Shown here in pieces: positions 43,795 through 52,513 of a DNA stretch of 64,000 nt. Both the position numbers and the translations under genes were made by a program. This stretch comes from Brevibacterium antiquum CNRZ 918 (lineage in GTDB: Bacteria > Actinomycetota > Actinomycetes > Actinomycetales > Brevibacteriaceae). Under the pieces are notes generated by a model. It did not search any database and had not been told where the DNA came from. It worked only from the letters and a program-made list of their open reading frames with translations. Position 1 is the first letter of the stretch, and every line of letters starts with the position of its first letter. Location of the stretch: NCBI RefSeq assembly GCF_900169145.1, contig NZ_FXZD01000006.1, positions 186,001 to 250,000 of the forward strand. The letters are read 5' to 3'.

Positions 43795-44595
43795 ATGGAT
43801 CTCAACATTCGCGGACGCAAAGCACTGGTCACCGGCGCCGATTCAGGCATCGGATTCGCCACGGCACAACTGCTGTTGGCTGAAGGTGCCACAGTCGTCA
43901 TGACTGACCGTGAACCGGACAAACTCCATCACGCAGTCCAACAGCTGCCGGGTTCCGAAAACCGCCCACACGCCATTGCCGCCGATGTCACTGATCCTGC
44001 AGCCGTCGAGAGACTTGCGCAGAAAGTGGAGGATGAAGTCGGCGACCTCGACATCCTCATCAATGTTGCCGGGGTCCATGGTGAAGGTGGTCTGTTCCAC
44101 GAGATCAGCCAAGAGGGATGGGACCATACAATCGATGTCGACCTGATGGGGCCCGTGCGTGTCACGCGGGCTTTCCTCCCGGGCCTGAGGCGCGGCGGCT
44201 GGGGGCGGATCGTATTCGTCTCCTCCGAGGACGCGGTCCAACCCTATGACGACGAGCTGCCGTACTGCGCTGCCAAAGCAGGACTTCTCTCCCTGGCCAA
44301 GGGTCTCTCCCGCACCTACGCCTCTGAGGGGCTGCTCGTGAACACAGTGTCGCCGGCATTCATCGAGACCCCGATGACCGACGAAATGATGAGTAAACGT
44401 GCCCAATCGTTGGGAGTGTCCTTCGATGAGGCGATTGCGTCGTTCCTGCGCGAAGAACGGCCCTTCATGGAGCTTGGCCGGAGGGGCAGACCGGAAGAGG
44501 TGGCTCATGTCATCGCGTTCCTGTGCTCCGACGCCGCCAGCTTCGTCAACGGTTCCAACTATCGCGTCGATGCCGGATCAGTCGCCACAATCTGA
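43795..44595 (+). CDS. SDR-family oxidoreductase
   Basis: The 266-residue product has KALVTGADSGIGFATAQLLLAEGATVV, ILINVAGVHG, catalytic Ser in IVFVSSEDAVQPY, and YCAAKAGLLSLAKGL. The end FVNGSNYRVDAGSVATI is typical. It shows the TGADSGIG loop also present in the 42508 gene but lacks that gene's N-terminal arm. AAAGGAG precedes the ATG. Substrate unknown. Confidence 0.88.
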   Translation: MDLNIRGRKALVTGADSGIGFATAQLLLAEGATVVMTDREPDKLHHAVQQLPGSENRPHAIAADVTDPAAVERLAQKVEDEVGDLDILINVAGVHGEGGLFHEISQEGWDHTIDVDLMGPVRVTRAFLPGLRRGGWGRIVFVSSEDAVQPYDDELPYCAAKAGLLSLAKGLSRTYASEGLLVNTVSPAFIETPMTDEMMSKRAQSLGVSFDEAIASFLREERPFMELGRRGRPEEVAHVIAFLCSDAASFVNGSNYRVDAGSVATI

Positions 44596-44645
44596 ATGTT
44601 GTGACCACGGGCACGCGGTAGACGATATGAGAAGGAGTCTGAATC

Positions 44646-45827
44646 ATGCAGGATTTTCGCTATCTGATCCTCGGCGGAGGAATGGCCGCTGACGCAGCTG
44701 CCCGTGGCATACGGGAGCTCGATGCTGACGGTTCCATCGCGATCATCAGCAACGATGTCGATGAACCATACACACGACCTGCCCTGAGTAAGAAGCTGTG
44801 GACAGACCCGAGCTTCGGACAGGACGACAACTACCTGGCGACCGTTGCCGACACCTGGGCTCAGCTCCATTTGGGCACTGAAGCGACCAGCGTTGACCCT
44901 AAGGCAAAGACAGTGACGGCCTCGGACGGAGAGTACAGGTTCGAGAAGCTGCTCTTCGTCACCGGTGGGCAACCGAAGCAGATTGACCTTGCGGAAGGCG
45001 AGCGTGTCGTCTATTTCCGCAGGTTCGATGATTATCGTCGCCTGCGTGAGTTCACCGGAAGGAATCTCAATGTTGCCGTGATCGGAGGCGGGTTCATCGG
45101 CACTGAGCTGGCAGCGGCATTGGTGCAGAACAAGACGAACACGACGCTTCTGTTCGACGATGAGACTCTGTGCGGTTCCGTCTTCCCGCCCGATCTCGCC
45201 GATCATTTTCACCAGCTCTATCGCGGCCAGGGAGTGACTCTGGTCCCCGGCACCAAGGTGTCCGGTGGCCGTGACGAGGGCCGGCATGTTGCACTGGACT
45301 ACGGCGAGGGCACTCACGAGTTCGATGCTGTCGTTGTGGGCCTGGGAATCGATCCGTCAACCGATCTGGCAGAGAAGGCAGGAATCGCCACCGATGATGG
45401 AATCACGGTCGACGAGTCCTTGCAGACCTCTCACTCTGACATCTATGCAGCCGGTGATGTTGCCCATTACCCTGACCGGATCCTCGGCCGCCAACGCGTC
45501 GAGCACGTGGACAATGCGACCCAGATGGGCAACACAGCCGGACGGATCATGGCAGGAAGCGACGAGACCTACACGCACACACCGTATTTCTACACCAACG
45601 TCTTCGACTTCGGCTATCAGGCGGTGGGGACGCTGAGTTCAGACCTGCAGACGATCGAGGACTGGCAGAAACCGCAGACGGAGGGCGTGGTCTACTACCT
45701 GAACGACGAGGACCGGGTGCAAGGCGTGCTCCTGGTGAATCTGGACGGCGGTCTGGACACTGCTCGGGCCATCCTGGCTGAAGACTGGCCCCACTCCCGC
45801 AGCGACCTGGTCAACCGCCTGACTTAG
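44646..45827 (+). CDS. FAD-dependent pyridine nucleotide reductase (AIF/ferredoxin-reductase type)
   Basis: The 393-residue product has two Rossmann sites: YLILGGGMAADAAARGIRELD at the N-terminus for FAD and LNVAVIGGGFIGTELAAALVQN for NAD(P)H, the intervening YTRPALSKKLW, and the FAD-binding TSHSDIYAAGDVAHYPD. It resembles AIF-like reductases that feed Rieske or rubredoxin partners, but none is adjacent. Shine-Dalgarno GAAGGAG. The 3' end overlaps the convergent flavin-reductase gene by 17 bases. Confidence 0.88.
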   Translation: MQDFRYLILGGGMAADAAARGIRELDADGSIAIISNDVDEPYTRPALSKKLWTDPSFGQDDNYLATVADTWAQLHLGTEATSVDPKAKTVTASDGEYRFEKLLFVTGGQPKQIDLAEGERVVYFRRFDDYRRLREFTGRNLNVAVIGGGFIGTELAAALVQNKTNTTLLFDDETLCGSVFPPDLADHFHQLYRGQGVTLVPGTKVSGGRDEGRHVALDYGEGTHEFDAVVVGLGIDPSTDLAEKAGIATDDGITVDESLQTSHSDIYAAGDVAHYPDRILGRQRVEHVDNATQMGNTAGRIMAGSDETYTHTPYFYTNVFDFGYQAVGTLSSDLQTIEDWQKPQTEGVVYYLNDEDRVQGVLLVNLDGGLDTARAILAEDWPHSRSDLVNRLT

Positions 45828-46332
45828 GATCGATCGCTCGTGAGTCATTGTCGCGGCCTGCAGAGAGGTCGCCGATGTGGGACAGCCGCAGGGGCGCGAA
45901 GGGTCCTGTGGTCTCACTCGAGATCACCCGCGCGGTGATGCTCGCGTGGTCCCCTCCGTCGTCGAGCATGGCGATGCGCTCGACGACTATCCGATTGGGC
46001 AGAGCACTGAGCAATGGCACCCCCTGCTCGGTGGAGTGGGTATCGAGACCGCGGAACTTGTCAGTGTCCTCACCAGATCGGGCACCGAAGCGCTGCGCCA
46101 TGGCGAGATCTGAGGCAGTGAGGAAGTGAATCGCGAAATGGGTGGCCCGCAGACTCACCTGATAGGTGTGGTTGGCCTTCGACAGCCAGAAACCGTACTG
46201 CTGAGGAGACATGCTCGACTGCGAGTGGAATCCCACCAAGCAACCTGCACGTTCGTTCTCTGCAGTGGTGGTCACTACGATCAGAGCGGCATCCGTGGAC
46301 ACCATCAGGTCGTCAAACGTCTCCTCATCCAT
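45811..46332 (-). CDS. Flavin reductase-like FMN-binding protein
   Basis: The 173-residue product has the flavin-reductase-like domain: ALIVVTTTAENERAGCLVGFHSQSSMSPQQYGFWLSKANHTYQ, FAIHFLTASDLAMAQRFG, and LPNRIVVERIAMLDDGGDHASITARV as strands. It likely binds FMN and uses NAD(P)H. It converges with the AIF-type reductase gene. GGATCC-like bases lie just before the ATG, so the exact ribosome site is unclear. Partner unknown. Confidence 0.82.
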   Translation of the reverse strand: MDEETFDDLMVSTDAALIVVTTTAENERAGCLVGFHSQSSMSPQQYGFWLSKANHTYQVSLRATHFAIHFLTASDLAMAQRFGARSGEDTDKFRGLDTHSTEQGVPLLSALPNRIVVERIAMLDDGGDHASITARVISSETTGPFAPLRLSHIGDLSAGRDNDSRAIDPKSGG

Positions 46333-46634
46333 GGCGGATCCCTTCTGCGTCAGCGTGGTGCTGCAATGAGCCGAGTTCGGTGTCAGACCCTGCGCTGGTG
46401 CGCCGGTATTCGTGTGCAGCGGTGTCGTCGTGCGTCAAACGTACGCCCCTGCTCAACGGCGGACAAGAGTCACTGGCCCCGGAGTCATTTCAGTCGGTCT
46501 CAGCACACCCGCGATAGTGGGGCGCGGCGATATCGACGCCGATGATGTGCGGCACGGTTCCTGACACTCGATGGTGATCTGCGTTACCGTCGGGGTAACC
46601 GTGAACTCCACGAATGTGAGGAGATGTGGTCACC
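46333..46634. other. Intergenic region with one short inverted repeat
   Basis: No gene seen. GTTACC-N5-GGTAAC occurs at about 46584-46600, some 35 bases before the ChaB gene, and could be a regulator site. Confidence 0.35.
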
Positions 46635-47051
46635 ATGCCGAAACTCAGCAGTGCCGGAGTACCGAAGAAGTCAGAGCTCCCGGCGACCTTGCGACACTCC
46701 GATGCCAAGGCTCAGCGCACCTTCGCCAAAGCCTATGACTCCGCAATGGAGGAATACGACGACGAAGAGCGCGCTCACCGGGTGGCCTACGACGCGCTGA
46801 AGCACACCCACGAGAAGGTCGGCGACAAGTGGGAGCCGAAATCAACATCTGGACCATCCGACGCGCAGGCCAAGGGCGGAAAGAACACTGACCGCCCAAC
46901 CGCTGGTGGGGTGGACGCGAATGCGACGAAGGACCACCTGTACCAGCAGGCGACTCGGCTGAAGATCCCGGGACGTTCGAAGATGAGCAAGAACGAACTC
47001 ATTGACGCTCTCGAACGCGAAAGCAGCAGGCAGACGAAGAAGAACGACTGA
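46635..47051 (+). CDS. ChaB-family protein with a C-terminal Rho-N-like segment
   Basis: From ATG 46635 the 138-residue product begins MPKLSSAGVPKKSELPATLRHS, close to the usual ChaB start, and carries AKAYDSAMEEYDDEERAHRVAYDALKHTHEKVGDKWEPK. The last 40 residues (KDHLYQQATRLKIPGRSKMSKNELIDALER) look like a Rho N-terminal/SAP-type motif seen fused to ChaB in actinobacteria. GTG 46626 is an alternative start. Role unproven; often in stress gene sets. Confidence 0.85.
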   Translation: MPKLSSAGVPKKSELPATLRHSDAKAQRTFAKAYDSAMEEYDDEERAHRVAYDALKHTHEKVGDKWEPKSTSGPSDAQAKGGKNTDRPTAGGVDANATKDHLYQQATRLKIPGRSKMSKNELIDALERESSRQTKKND

Positions 47052-47060
47052 AGCCTGGCC

Positions 47061-47654
47061 TCAGAATACCGGGGGAGTCATCGTGGCGATGAGGACCACC
47101 TCGGCGTCACCGAGGACACGGAACCAGTGCGGTTGGTCTCCCCAGTAGGTGATGCTGTCACCGGCTGCGAGCGTGTACCCGTCGTCGCCGATCTGGAAAT
47201 AGCAGGTGCCCTCGAGGACGAACAGGCATTCCTCGGCGCGATGGTGGGTGAAGGGCACTGACTCGTTGGAGTACCCCGACGGGATCCGCACCTTGAGCAC
47301 CAGCAGTGCGCCGTTCATCGTCGGAGTCAGCAGCTCATAGACGAGTCCACGATCGGTGACCTGCAGCTGCCGGCGGCCATCGGCGCGGACCACGCGATTG
47401 TCGGCAGGTTCCTCGCCCGAGTCGAAGAAGCGTCCGACTGGCACATCAAAGGCCTTGGCGATCTTGAGCAGCGTGAGATAAGCGGGATTGCCGCGCCCAC
47501 GTTCGATCTGACTCAGCAGGCCCTGACTGACCCCAGCCACGCGGCTGAGGTCAGTCAAGGTCATCCCGGCCGATTCCCGCAGCCTGCGAATGAGCGCGCC
47601 CATGTACTCAACACTCGGGTCAGCCGCAGGCGGCAGGACATTCTCGGCGCTCAT
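47061..47654 (-). CDS. XRE-family regulator with cupin domain
   Basis: The 197-residue product has an N-terminal helix-turn-helix (IRRLRESAGMTLTDLSRVAGVSQGLLSQIERGRGNPAYLTLLKIAKAFDVP) and a C-terminal cupin: FTHHRAEECLFVLEGTCYFQIGDDGYTLAAGDSITYWGDQPHWFRVLGD. Such proteins bind a small ligand and control metabolic genes. It is on the same strand as mdh, 62 bases downstream of it, and might be co-transcribed. Target unknown. Confidence 0.9.
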   Translation of the reverse strand: MSAENVLPPAADPSVEYMGALIRRLRESAGMTLTDLSRVAGVSQGLLSQIERGRGNPAYLTLLKIAKAFDVPVGRFFDSGEEPADNRVVRADGRRQLQVTDRGLVYELLTPTMNGALLVLKVRIPSGYSNESVPFTHHRAEECLFVLEGTCYFQIGDDGYTLAAGDSITYWGDQPHWFRVLGDAEVVLIATMTPPVF

Positions 47655-47716
47655 GGGTACCTTCGGTCAACGGGGCATCAGACTTTCGAGAATATCAGCA
47701 CCCCGGGGACGCGATC

Positions 47717-48703
47717 TCAGATCAGGCCGAGACCAGTCACGGCCTCACGCTCCTCGGCGAGCTCAGCCGTGGTGGCGTCGATCATCCTGCGGCTGAAGTC
47801 GTTGATCTCCAGTCCCTGCACGATCTCCCAGTTCCCGTCTGACGTCGTCACGGGATAGGAGCAGATCAGTCCCTCGGGCACCCCATAGGAGCCATCGGAG
47901 ACCACAGCCATCGAGGCCCAGTCGCCTTCGGGGGTGCCGTGCAGCCAGTCATGGGCGGCGTCGATTGTCGCCGCGGCAGCGGACGCCGCTGAGGAGGACC
48001 CCCGCGCTTCGATGATTGCGGCACCGCGCCCGGAAACCGTGGGGATGAGATCGTTTTCGACCCAGGACTGGTCGCCGATGACCTCGGCGGCATTCCTTCC
48101 GCCGATTTCTGCGTGGTAGATGTCGGGATACTGCGTGGCTGAGTGATTGCCCCAGATCGTCATCCTGGATATATCGGCGACCGATACTGCGGCCTTTTTT
48201 GCCAACTGTGCGAGGGCGCGATTGTGGTCTAAGCGGGTCAGCGCGCTGAAACGTTCGGCGGGGACATCGGGCGCATTGCTCATTGCGATCAGCGCATTGG
48301 TGTTGGCCGGATTCCCGGTGACTCCGATACGCACATCGTCGGCGGCGACTTTATTGAGCGCCTTGCCTTGGGCGGTGAAGATCGCACCATTGGCTTCGAG
48401 GAGGTCGCTGCGCTCCATGCCCTCAGACCGGGGTCGAGCGCCGACGAGTAGGGCGAGGTTGACTCCGTCGAAGATGTGCTCGGCCGAATCGCCGATTTCG
48501 ACTGAGTTGAGAGTGGGGAAGGCACAGTCCTCGAGTTCCATGACCACGCCCTCGAGGGCGGTCAGTGCTGGTGTGATTTCCAACAAGCGCAGTTGAACTG
48601 GAGTGTCGGGGCCGAAGAGCGCGCCGCTGGCAATGCGGAAGAGGAGACTGTAGCCGATCTGACCGGCAGCACCGGTGACGGCGACTTTAACGGGAGTGTT
48701 CAT
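47717..48703 (-). CDS. mdh: Malate dehydrogenase
   Basis: The 328-residue product has [68 protein letters not shown] region, [13 protein letters not shown] and [12 protein letters not shown] with the catalytic His, all typical of the cytosolic-type (long) malate dehydrogenase of actinobacteria. It oxidises malate to oxaloacetate in the citric acid cycle. The upstream 400 bases are gene-free. Confidence 0.96.
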   Translation of the reverse strand: MNTPVKVAVTGAAGQIGYSLLFRIASGALFGPDTPVQLRLLEITPALTALEGVVMELEDCAFPTLNSVEIGDSAEHIFDGVNLALLVGARPRSEGMERSDLLEANGAIFTAQGKALNKVAADDVRIGVTGNPANTNALIAMSNAPDVPAERFSALTRLDHNRALAQLAKKAAVSVADISRMTIWGNHSATQYPDIYHAEIGGRNAAEVIGDQSWVENDLIPTVSGRGAAIIEARGSSSAASAAAATIDAAHDWLHGTPEGDWASMAVVSDGSYGVPEGLICSYPVTTSDGNWEIVQGLEINDFSRRMIDATTAELAEEREAVTGLGLI

Positions 48704-49066
48704 AGATTGTGCTCCTTAACTGTGGTCGGAGATTGACGCATGCGATGCGGGCCCTTCGCGTGTGCATATGACCGTGATTGTCATCTGCTTGAATGTGCGC
48801 GACGGCGATGTTCTTCTGCGAACACGCCAAGAACGTCACTTCATTGCCGAGGACGCCGCGCGGCATGACGAGGAATCCACTTCCTTGTTGAGGCCCGTCA
48901 CGGTCGCTTGTACGGCATCGCTGCGTTGGACGGTCACTGCAATTCCTCAGGAGAGAAATTTGTGACGAACCGATTCTATTCGACTCACCACCGCTGGGCA
49001 TCAATAGGGACTCAGATTTCGTCCGCAGGCACGGCGTTCACGACTAGATTATGGTCCCGACTAAAT
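48704..49066. other. Gene-free region upstream of mdh
   Basis: No supported gene is seen; the open frames look like shadows. It must contain the mdh promoter (minus strand), but no clear consensus was found. It ends at a strong hairpin at 49067-49109. Confidence 0.5.
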
Positions 49067-49109
49067 CTCGGCACCCAAGCGGAGCGAATCGCTCTGCTTG
49101 GGTGCCGAG
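49067..49109 (-). terminator. Long hairpin downstream of the glycerophosphodiesterase gene
   Basis: Stem of 20 pairs: CTCGGCACCCAAGC + GGAGCG, loop AAT, then CGCTCT + GCTTGGGTGCCGAG, with one G-T pair. It stands 11 bases after the stop of the minus-strand gene at 49121 and is followed on that strand by ATTTAGT, so a terminator is likely despite the short T tract. Confidence 0.7.
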
Positions 49110-49120
49110 GACGTTGCCCG

Positions 49121-49984
49121 CTATTTCGTCCAGGCGTCATCCGTGAAGTAGCCGTCGATCCAGCCGGGCAGGCGGTGCCCGTCCTTCGACGTCTTGAGGG
49201 TGTAGGGGGCCACGTGGAAGCCTGCCTTGTCGAGCTTGCGCAGGTCCCGAGTCGGCAGATTCTTGCTGGGGCCGACCCATTCGATGCCCGCGTCGGAGAT
49301 CTCGTCGAACGACTGCTTCGGCAGAGTCGCGCCCATGAGGTAGAGGGAGGTGTACCCGCGCTTCGCGATCGTCTTCGCTGCCTCGAAGTCGAAGGACTGG
49401 ACGATGAGCGAGTCCGAAAGGTCGCGTTCGTCGAATTCGTCGAGGACCTGATCAACCTCCGCCGAGGTGGCCCCGGGCTTGATCTCGGGCACCATGACGA
49501 CCTCCCCGCCGAGTTCGTCGAGCGCCTCGTCGAGAGTGACCGTGGCCGCCTCTTTCCCGCCGGTGGGGCTCTTGATCGTCGCTGAATTCCACTCCTCGAG
49601 GCTGAGGTCGCGGATCGGTCCGCTGACCCCGTTGAGCGTCCGATCGGCTGTGTCGTCGTGGATGAGGACGGGGGTGCCGTCTTCGAGGAACTGAATGTCC
49701 ATCTCGGGCAGGAACCCGTCCTTCACCGAGGCGGTGAATCCTTCCATGGATTCCTCCGGGTAGACCGCGGCGCCACCTCGGTGGGAGATCGTCGTCGGGT
49801 ACGTCAGGTCCGACACACGATCCGGAGCGGCAGGGGAGGGGTGAGCCGGACCGGCAGAAATCGGTCCGAGGGAAGCAGTCGCCGGTGCGGCTGCAGTACC
49901 GGCGATGACAGCTATTGAGAGTGCTGCAGCCGAGACGATCGAAGCGGGACGTGGACGGAACATTTTTGAATTGGTAGAAGTCAC
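49121..49984 (-). CDS. Secreted glycerophosphodiester phosphodiesterase (copy 1)
   Basis: The 287-residue product has a Sec signal (RPRPASIVSAAALSIAVIAGTAAAPATA) and a GDPD domain: TISHRGGAAVYPEES with HRG, MDIQFLEDGTPVLIHDDTADRTLNG with metal ligands and the second His, and EIKPG. It releases glycerol-3-phosphate from glycerophosphodiesters or wall polymers. The neighbouring 50128 gene is a near copy; the nucleotide sequence is very similar through the domain. It lies close to a teichoic-acid-like cluster. A hairpin follows its stop. Confidence 0.9.
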   Translation of the reverse strand: MTSTNSKMFRPRPASIVSAAALSIAVIAGTAAAPATASLGPISAGPAHPSPAAPDRVSDLTYPTTISHRGGAAVYPEESMEGFTASVKDGFLPEMDIQFLEDGTPVLIHDDTADRTLNGVSGPIRDLSLEEWNSATIKSPTGGKEAATVTLDEALDELGGEVVMVPEIKPGATSAEVDQVLDEFDERDLSDSLIVQSFDFEAAKTIAKRGYTSLYLMGATLPKQSFDEISDAGIEWVGPSKNLPTRDLRKLDKAGFHVAPYTLKTSKDGHRLPGWIDGYFTDDAWTK

Positions 49985-50127
49985 GACCGCGACGCTACGG
50001 TCGCCGAGTAAGCTCCCGGAGGACCGAAAGTGAACAGCAGAATGAGAGCAGACGAATGATGTCAGCTGCTCGGAATCAGGTCACGGCCGACTGAGCTCTT
50101 GATCCGACAGGTCCCGCTTCGATGTGG

Positions 50128-50970
50128 TCAGGTCGTCCAGGCATCGTTGGTGAAGAAACCGGCGACGCCGTGGGGGAGACGGTGTCCATCCCCTGCCGTG
50201 GGCATTGTGTAGGGCACGACTTTGAGACCTGCATTGATGAGGGTGCGCAGATCCTGGTTCGGCAGTTTGAAGCTCGGTCCCACCCATTCGATGCCGGCAT
50301 CGGTGATCTCATTGGTCGACTCCTTCGGCAGTGTTGCTTCCGTGAGGTAGAGCGAGGAGTAGCCGCGTGCGGCGATGGTCTTTGCTGCTTCGAAGTCGAA
50401 GGATTGGACGATGAGTGAGTCGGTAAGTCCGCGTTCGTCGAATTCGTCGAGGACTTGATTCACTTCCGCCGAGGTGGCTCCGGGTTTGATCTCGGGCACC
50501 ATGACGACGTCGCCGCCGAGCTCGTCGAGCAGTTCGTCGAGGGTGACCGTTTCTGCTTCGGGTCCGCCGGTGGGGTTCTTGATCGTTGCGGAGTCCCACT
50601 CGTCGAGGGTGAGGTCGCGGATCTTTCCGCTGGCTCCGTTGAGGGTCCGGTCGGCGGTGTCGTCGTGGATGAGGACGGGGGTGCCGTCGGAGAGGAATTG
50701 GATGTCCATCTCGGGGAGGAATCCGTCCTTCGCCGAGGCGGTGAATCCTTCCATGGACTCTTCCGGGTAGACGTCGGCGCCGCCTCGGTGGGAGATTGTA
50801 ATCGGGTAGGTCAGGTCGGAGACGCGACTTGGTGTGCTGACTGTTCCAGCATCGGCGCTATCTGGGTACGAGCCGGAAATGCAGCCGGTGAGACTGGTCA
50901 GCGAAAGCAATGAGGCGAGACTGAGGTGCAACATGATATTCGGGCGATGCGCAAGTGGGTATGTCTTCAT
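50128..50970 (-). CDS. Glycerophosphodiester phosphodiesterase lipoprotein (copy 2)
   Basis: The 280-residue product has a lipoprotein signal ending SLTSLTGCISG (Cys at about residue 30) and the same GDPD domain as copy 1 (TISHRGGADVYPEES, IQFLSDGTPVLIHDDTADRTLNG, VPEIKPGATSAEV). Thus one copy is released and the other is anchored to the membrane. The copies are tandem, about 143 bases apart, same strand, most likely a recent duplication. The N-termini are unrelated. Confidence 0.9.
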   Translation of the reverse strand: MKTYPLAHRPNIMLHLSLASLLSLTSLTGCISGSYPDSADAGTVSTPSRVSDLTYPITISHRGGADVYPEESMEGFTASAKDGFLPEMDIQFLSDGTPVLIHDDTADRTLNGASGKIRDLTLDEWDSATIKNPTGGPEAETVTLDELLDELGGDVVMVPEIKPGATSAEVNQVLDEFDERGLTDSLIVQSFDFEAAKTIAARGYSSLYLTEATLPKESTNEITDAGIEWVGPSFKLPNQDLRTLINAGLKVVPYTMPTAGDGHRLPHGVAGFFTNDAWTT

Positions 50971-51221
50971 CCAGCTGGTGACAGTTCACTGTGTCTGCGA
51001 GCGGCGGTCGGCGACTGAGCTTGATCGACAGGGTCAAGGGTGGGACGGTCTGACTTGTTTTCGACTGGATTGCATGCTCGATCGAGGTTGGCGGCCGGGC
51101 GGGGATTCGGGGATAGGGACATTGACGCTCCGCTAAAAGAAAGATGGGTACTTTCAGTGTAGTGAGAGGGTCGAGAGGATTTGGTTACGGTTAGGTCACA
51201 TCTATAGTTTCATTGCTGAAT
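50971..51221. other. Gene-free region between corA and the GDPD pair
   Basis: No gene visible. It should hold the promoter of the GDPD lipoprotein gene (minus strand) and the end of corA. TTGACC is present in the minus-strand sense near 51035, but a matching -10 was not settled. Confidence 0.4.
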
Positions 51222-52361
51222 TCACATCCATTTCTTCTTCTTGAACACGGTGTAGAGGATGATGCCCAGGCCCAGCATGAGGCCGAGTGCCATGGGGTAG
51301 CCGAAGGTCCAGTGCAGCTCGGGCATGACATCGAAGTTCATGCCGTAGATCGCCCCGATCAGTGTGGGGGCGAAGAGGATTGCCGCCCAGCCCGAGATCT
51401 TCTTCATGTCCTCGTTCTGGCGTTGGGCCACCAGCGTGGAGTTGACGTTGAGGATCTGGGACAGGGCTTCGCGCAGCTCGGCGGACTCGGCAAGGACGCG
51501 GGTGAGGTGGTCGGTGACGTCATCGAGGTAGGCCTGGAGTTCGCCGGGGATCGCGTACTTCGTCGCGCCGTTGCCCAACCTCTGGGTGAGACGGTTGAGG
51601 TGAGTCGTGGTGTGGAGGACGTCGATGACCTCTTGGCTGAGCAGATAGATGCGCTCGGCTGCTGCGGTGTCGCCGCTGAAGACCTGTCGTTCGATCCCGT
51701 CCTTGTCATCCTGCAGACCGTCAAGGACGGGGAAGTAGGTGTCGACGGCGGTATCGAGGAGCCGGTAGACGAGGGCCTCGGGACCCAGCGCGAGCAGTTC
51801 CCTGTCGGATGACCACAGGCGCTTCTCGTTGGTGAAGTAGGCGTCCATGTCCTCGCGGCGGTCGGGGATCGGCGTGCCGTCGATGAACCGGTCATCCTGG
51901 CAGACGATGACGAGGACGTCGCCCTTCATGAGCAGGTGGAATTCCTTGAACTCAACTTCCTCAGCCGAGTCGATGTAGACGGCGGATTTGAGGACGACGA
52001 AGAGCACGTCGTCGTAGCGTTCGACCTTCGGACGCTGGTTCGCGTGGAAGAGATCCTCGACGAGGACGGGGTGGAGATCCCACGTCGAGGCGACCTCGGC
52101 GAGGAGTTCGGGTGTGGAGTTGGGAATGACGATCTGGGTGAACGATCCAGAGGCCGGAGACTCGGGAACGGGTTCCGAGTGCTCCGAGGAATGGTGAGCC
52201 AGTGCCTCGGCGAAGGAGTGCGCCACCGACAGTCCGAGAGGCTCGCTGTCGACGATCTGACGGGTCAGCAGCATCGGAGTTTCGGGCACTGCGGCAGTCC
52301 CGTTGCCCGCCCGCTTGCGGCGGGAGAACGGTTCGGACTTGTGTCTGCGCATCTGTGCCAT
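51222..52361 (-). CDS. corA: CorA-type magnesium/cobalt transporter
   Basis: I start at ATG 52361 (GGAG 9 bases upstream) giving 379 residues; the longer frame to 52514 runs into the divergent TagF gene. The large N-terminal cytoplasmic domain leads to two C-terminal helices with the signature IYGMNFDVMPELHW between them and KKKKWM at the end, as in CorA. It forms a pentameric Mg2+ channel. The N-terminal about 70 residues are extra, with many charged residues. Confidence 0.93.
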   Translation of the reverse strand: MAQMRRHKSEPFSRRKRAGNGTAAVPETPMLLTRQIVDSEPLGLSVAHSFAEALAHHSSEHSEPVPESPASGSFTQIVIPNSTPELLAEVASTWDLHPVLVEDLFHANQRPKVERYDDVLFVVLKSAVYIDSAEEVEFKEFHLLMKGDVLVIVCQDDRFIDGTPIPDRREDMDAYFTNEKRLWSSDRELLALGPEALVYRLLDTAVDTYFPVLDGLQDDKDGIERQVFSGDTAAAERIYLLSQEVIDVLHTTTHLNRLTQRLGNGATKYAIPGELQAYLDDVTDHLTRVLAESAELREALSQILNVNSTLVAQRQNEDMKKISGWAAILFAPTLIGAIYGMNFDVMPELHWTFGYPMALGLMLGLGIILYTVFKKKKWM

Positions 52362-52501
52362 CGTTATTGCTCCTTCAGTCGGCTCCTCCCTAAGGTAGTC
52401 GACCCCGCCGAGCGAATCGATCAGGCAAGTCCGCAGCCGCGGGACGGTATTCATCACCCGAGTCTGAGAAGGCACTCCAGGTCGGGGCATCCGCCGCCAT
52501 G

Positions 52502-52507
52502 CATAAT
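52502..52507 (+). promoter_or_regulatory. Putative -10 of a leaderless tagF-like transcript
   Basis: CATAAT lies 6 bases before ATG 52514, with no Shine-Dalgarno sequence. An in-frame ATG also exists at 52499. Confidence 0.4.
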
Positions 52508-52513
52508 AGTTCA

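Noticed and set aside
46584..46600. Possible stress-sigma promoter (GGGTAA) before the ChaB gene
   Set aside because: The needed upstream GNNT element at 14-16 bases could not be found; only the inverted repeat is reported.
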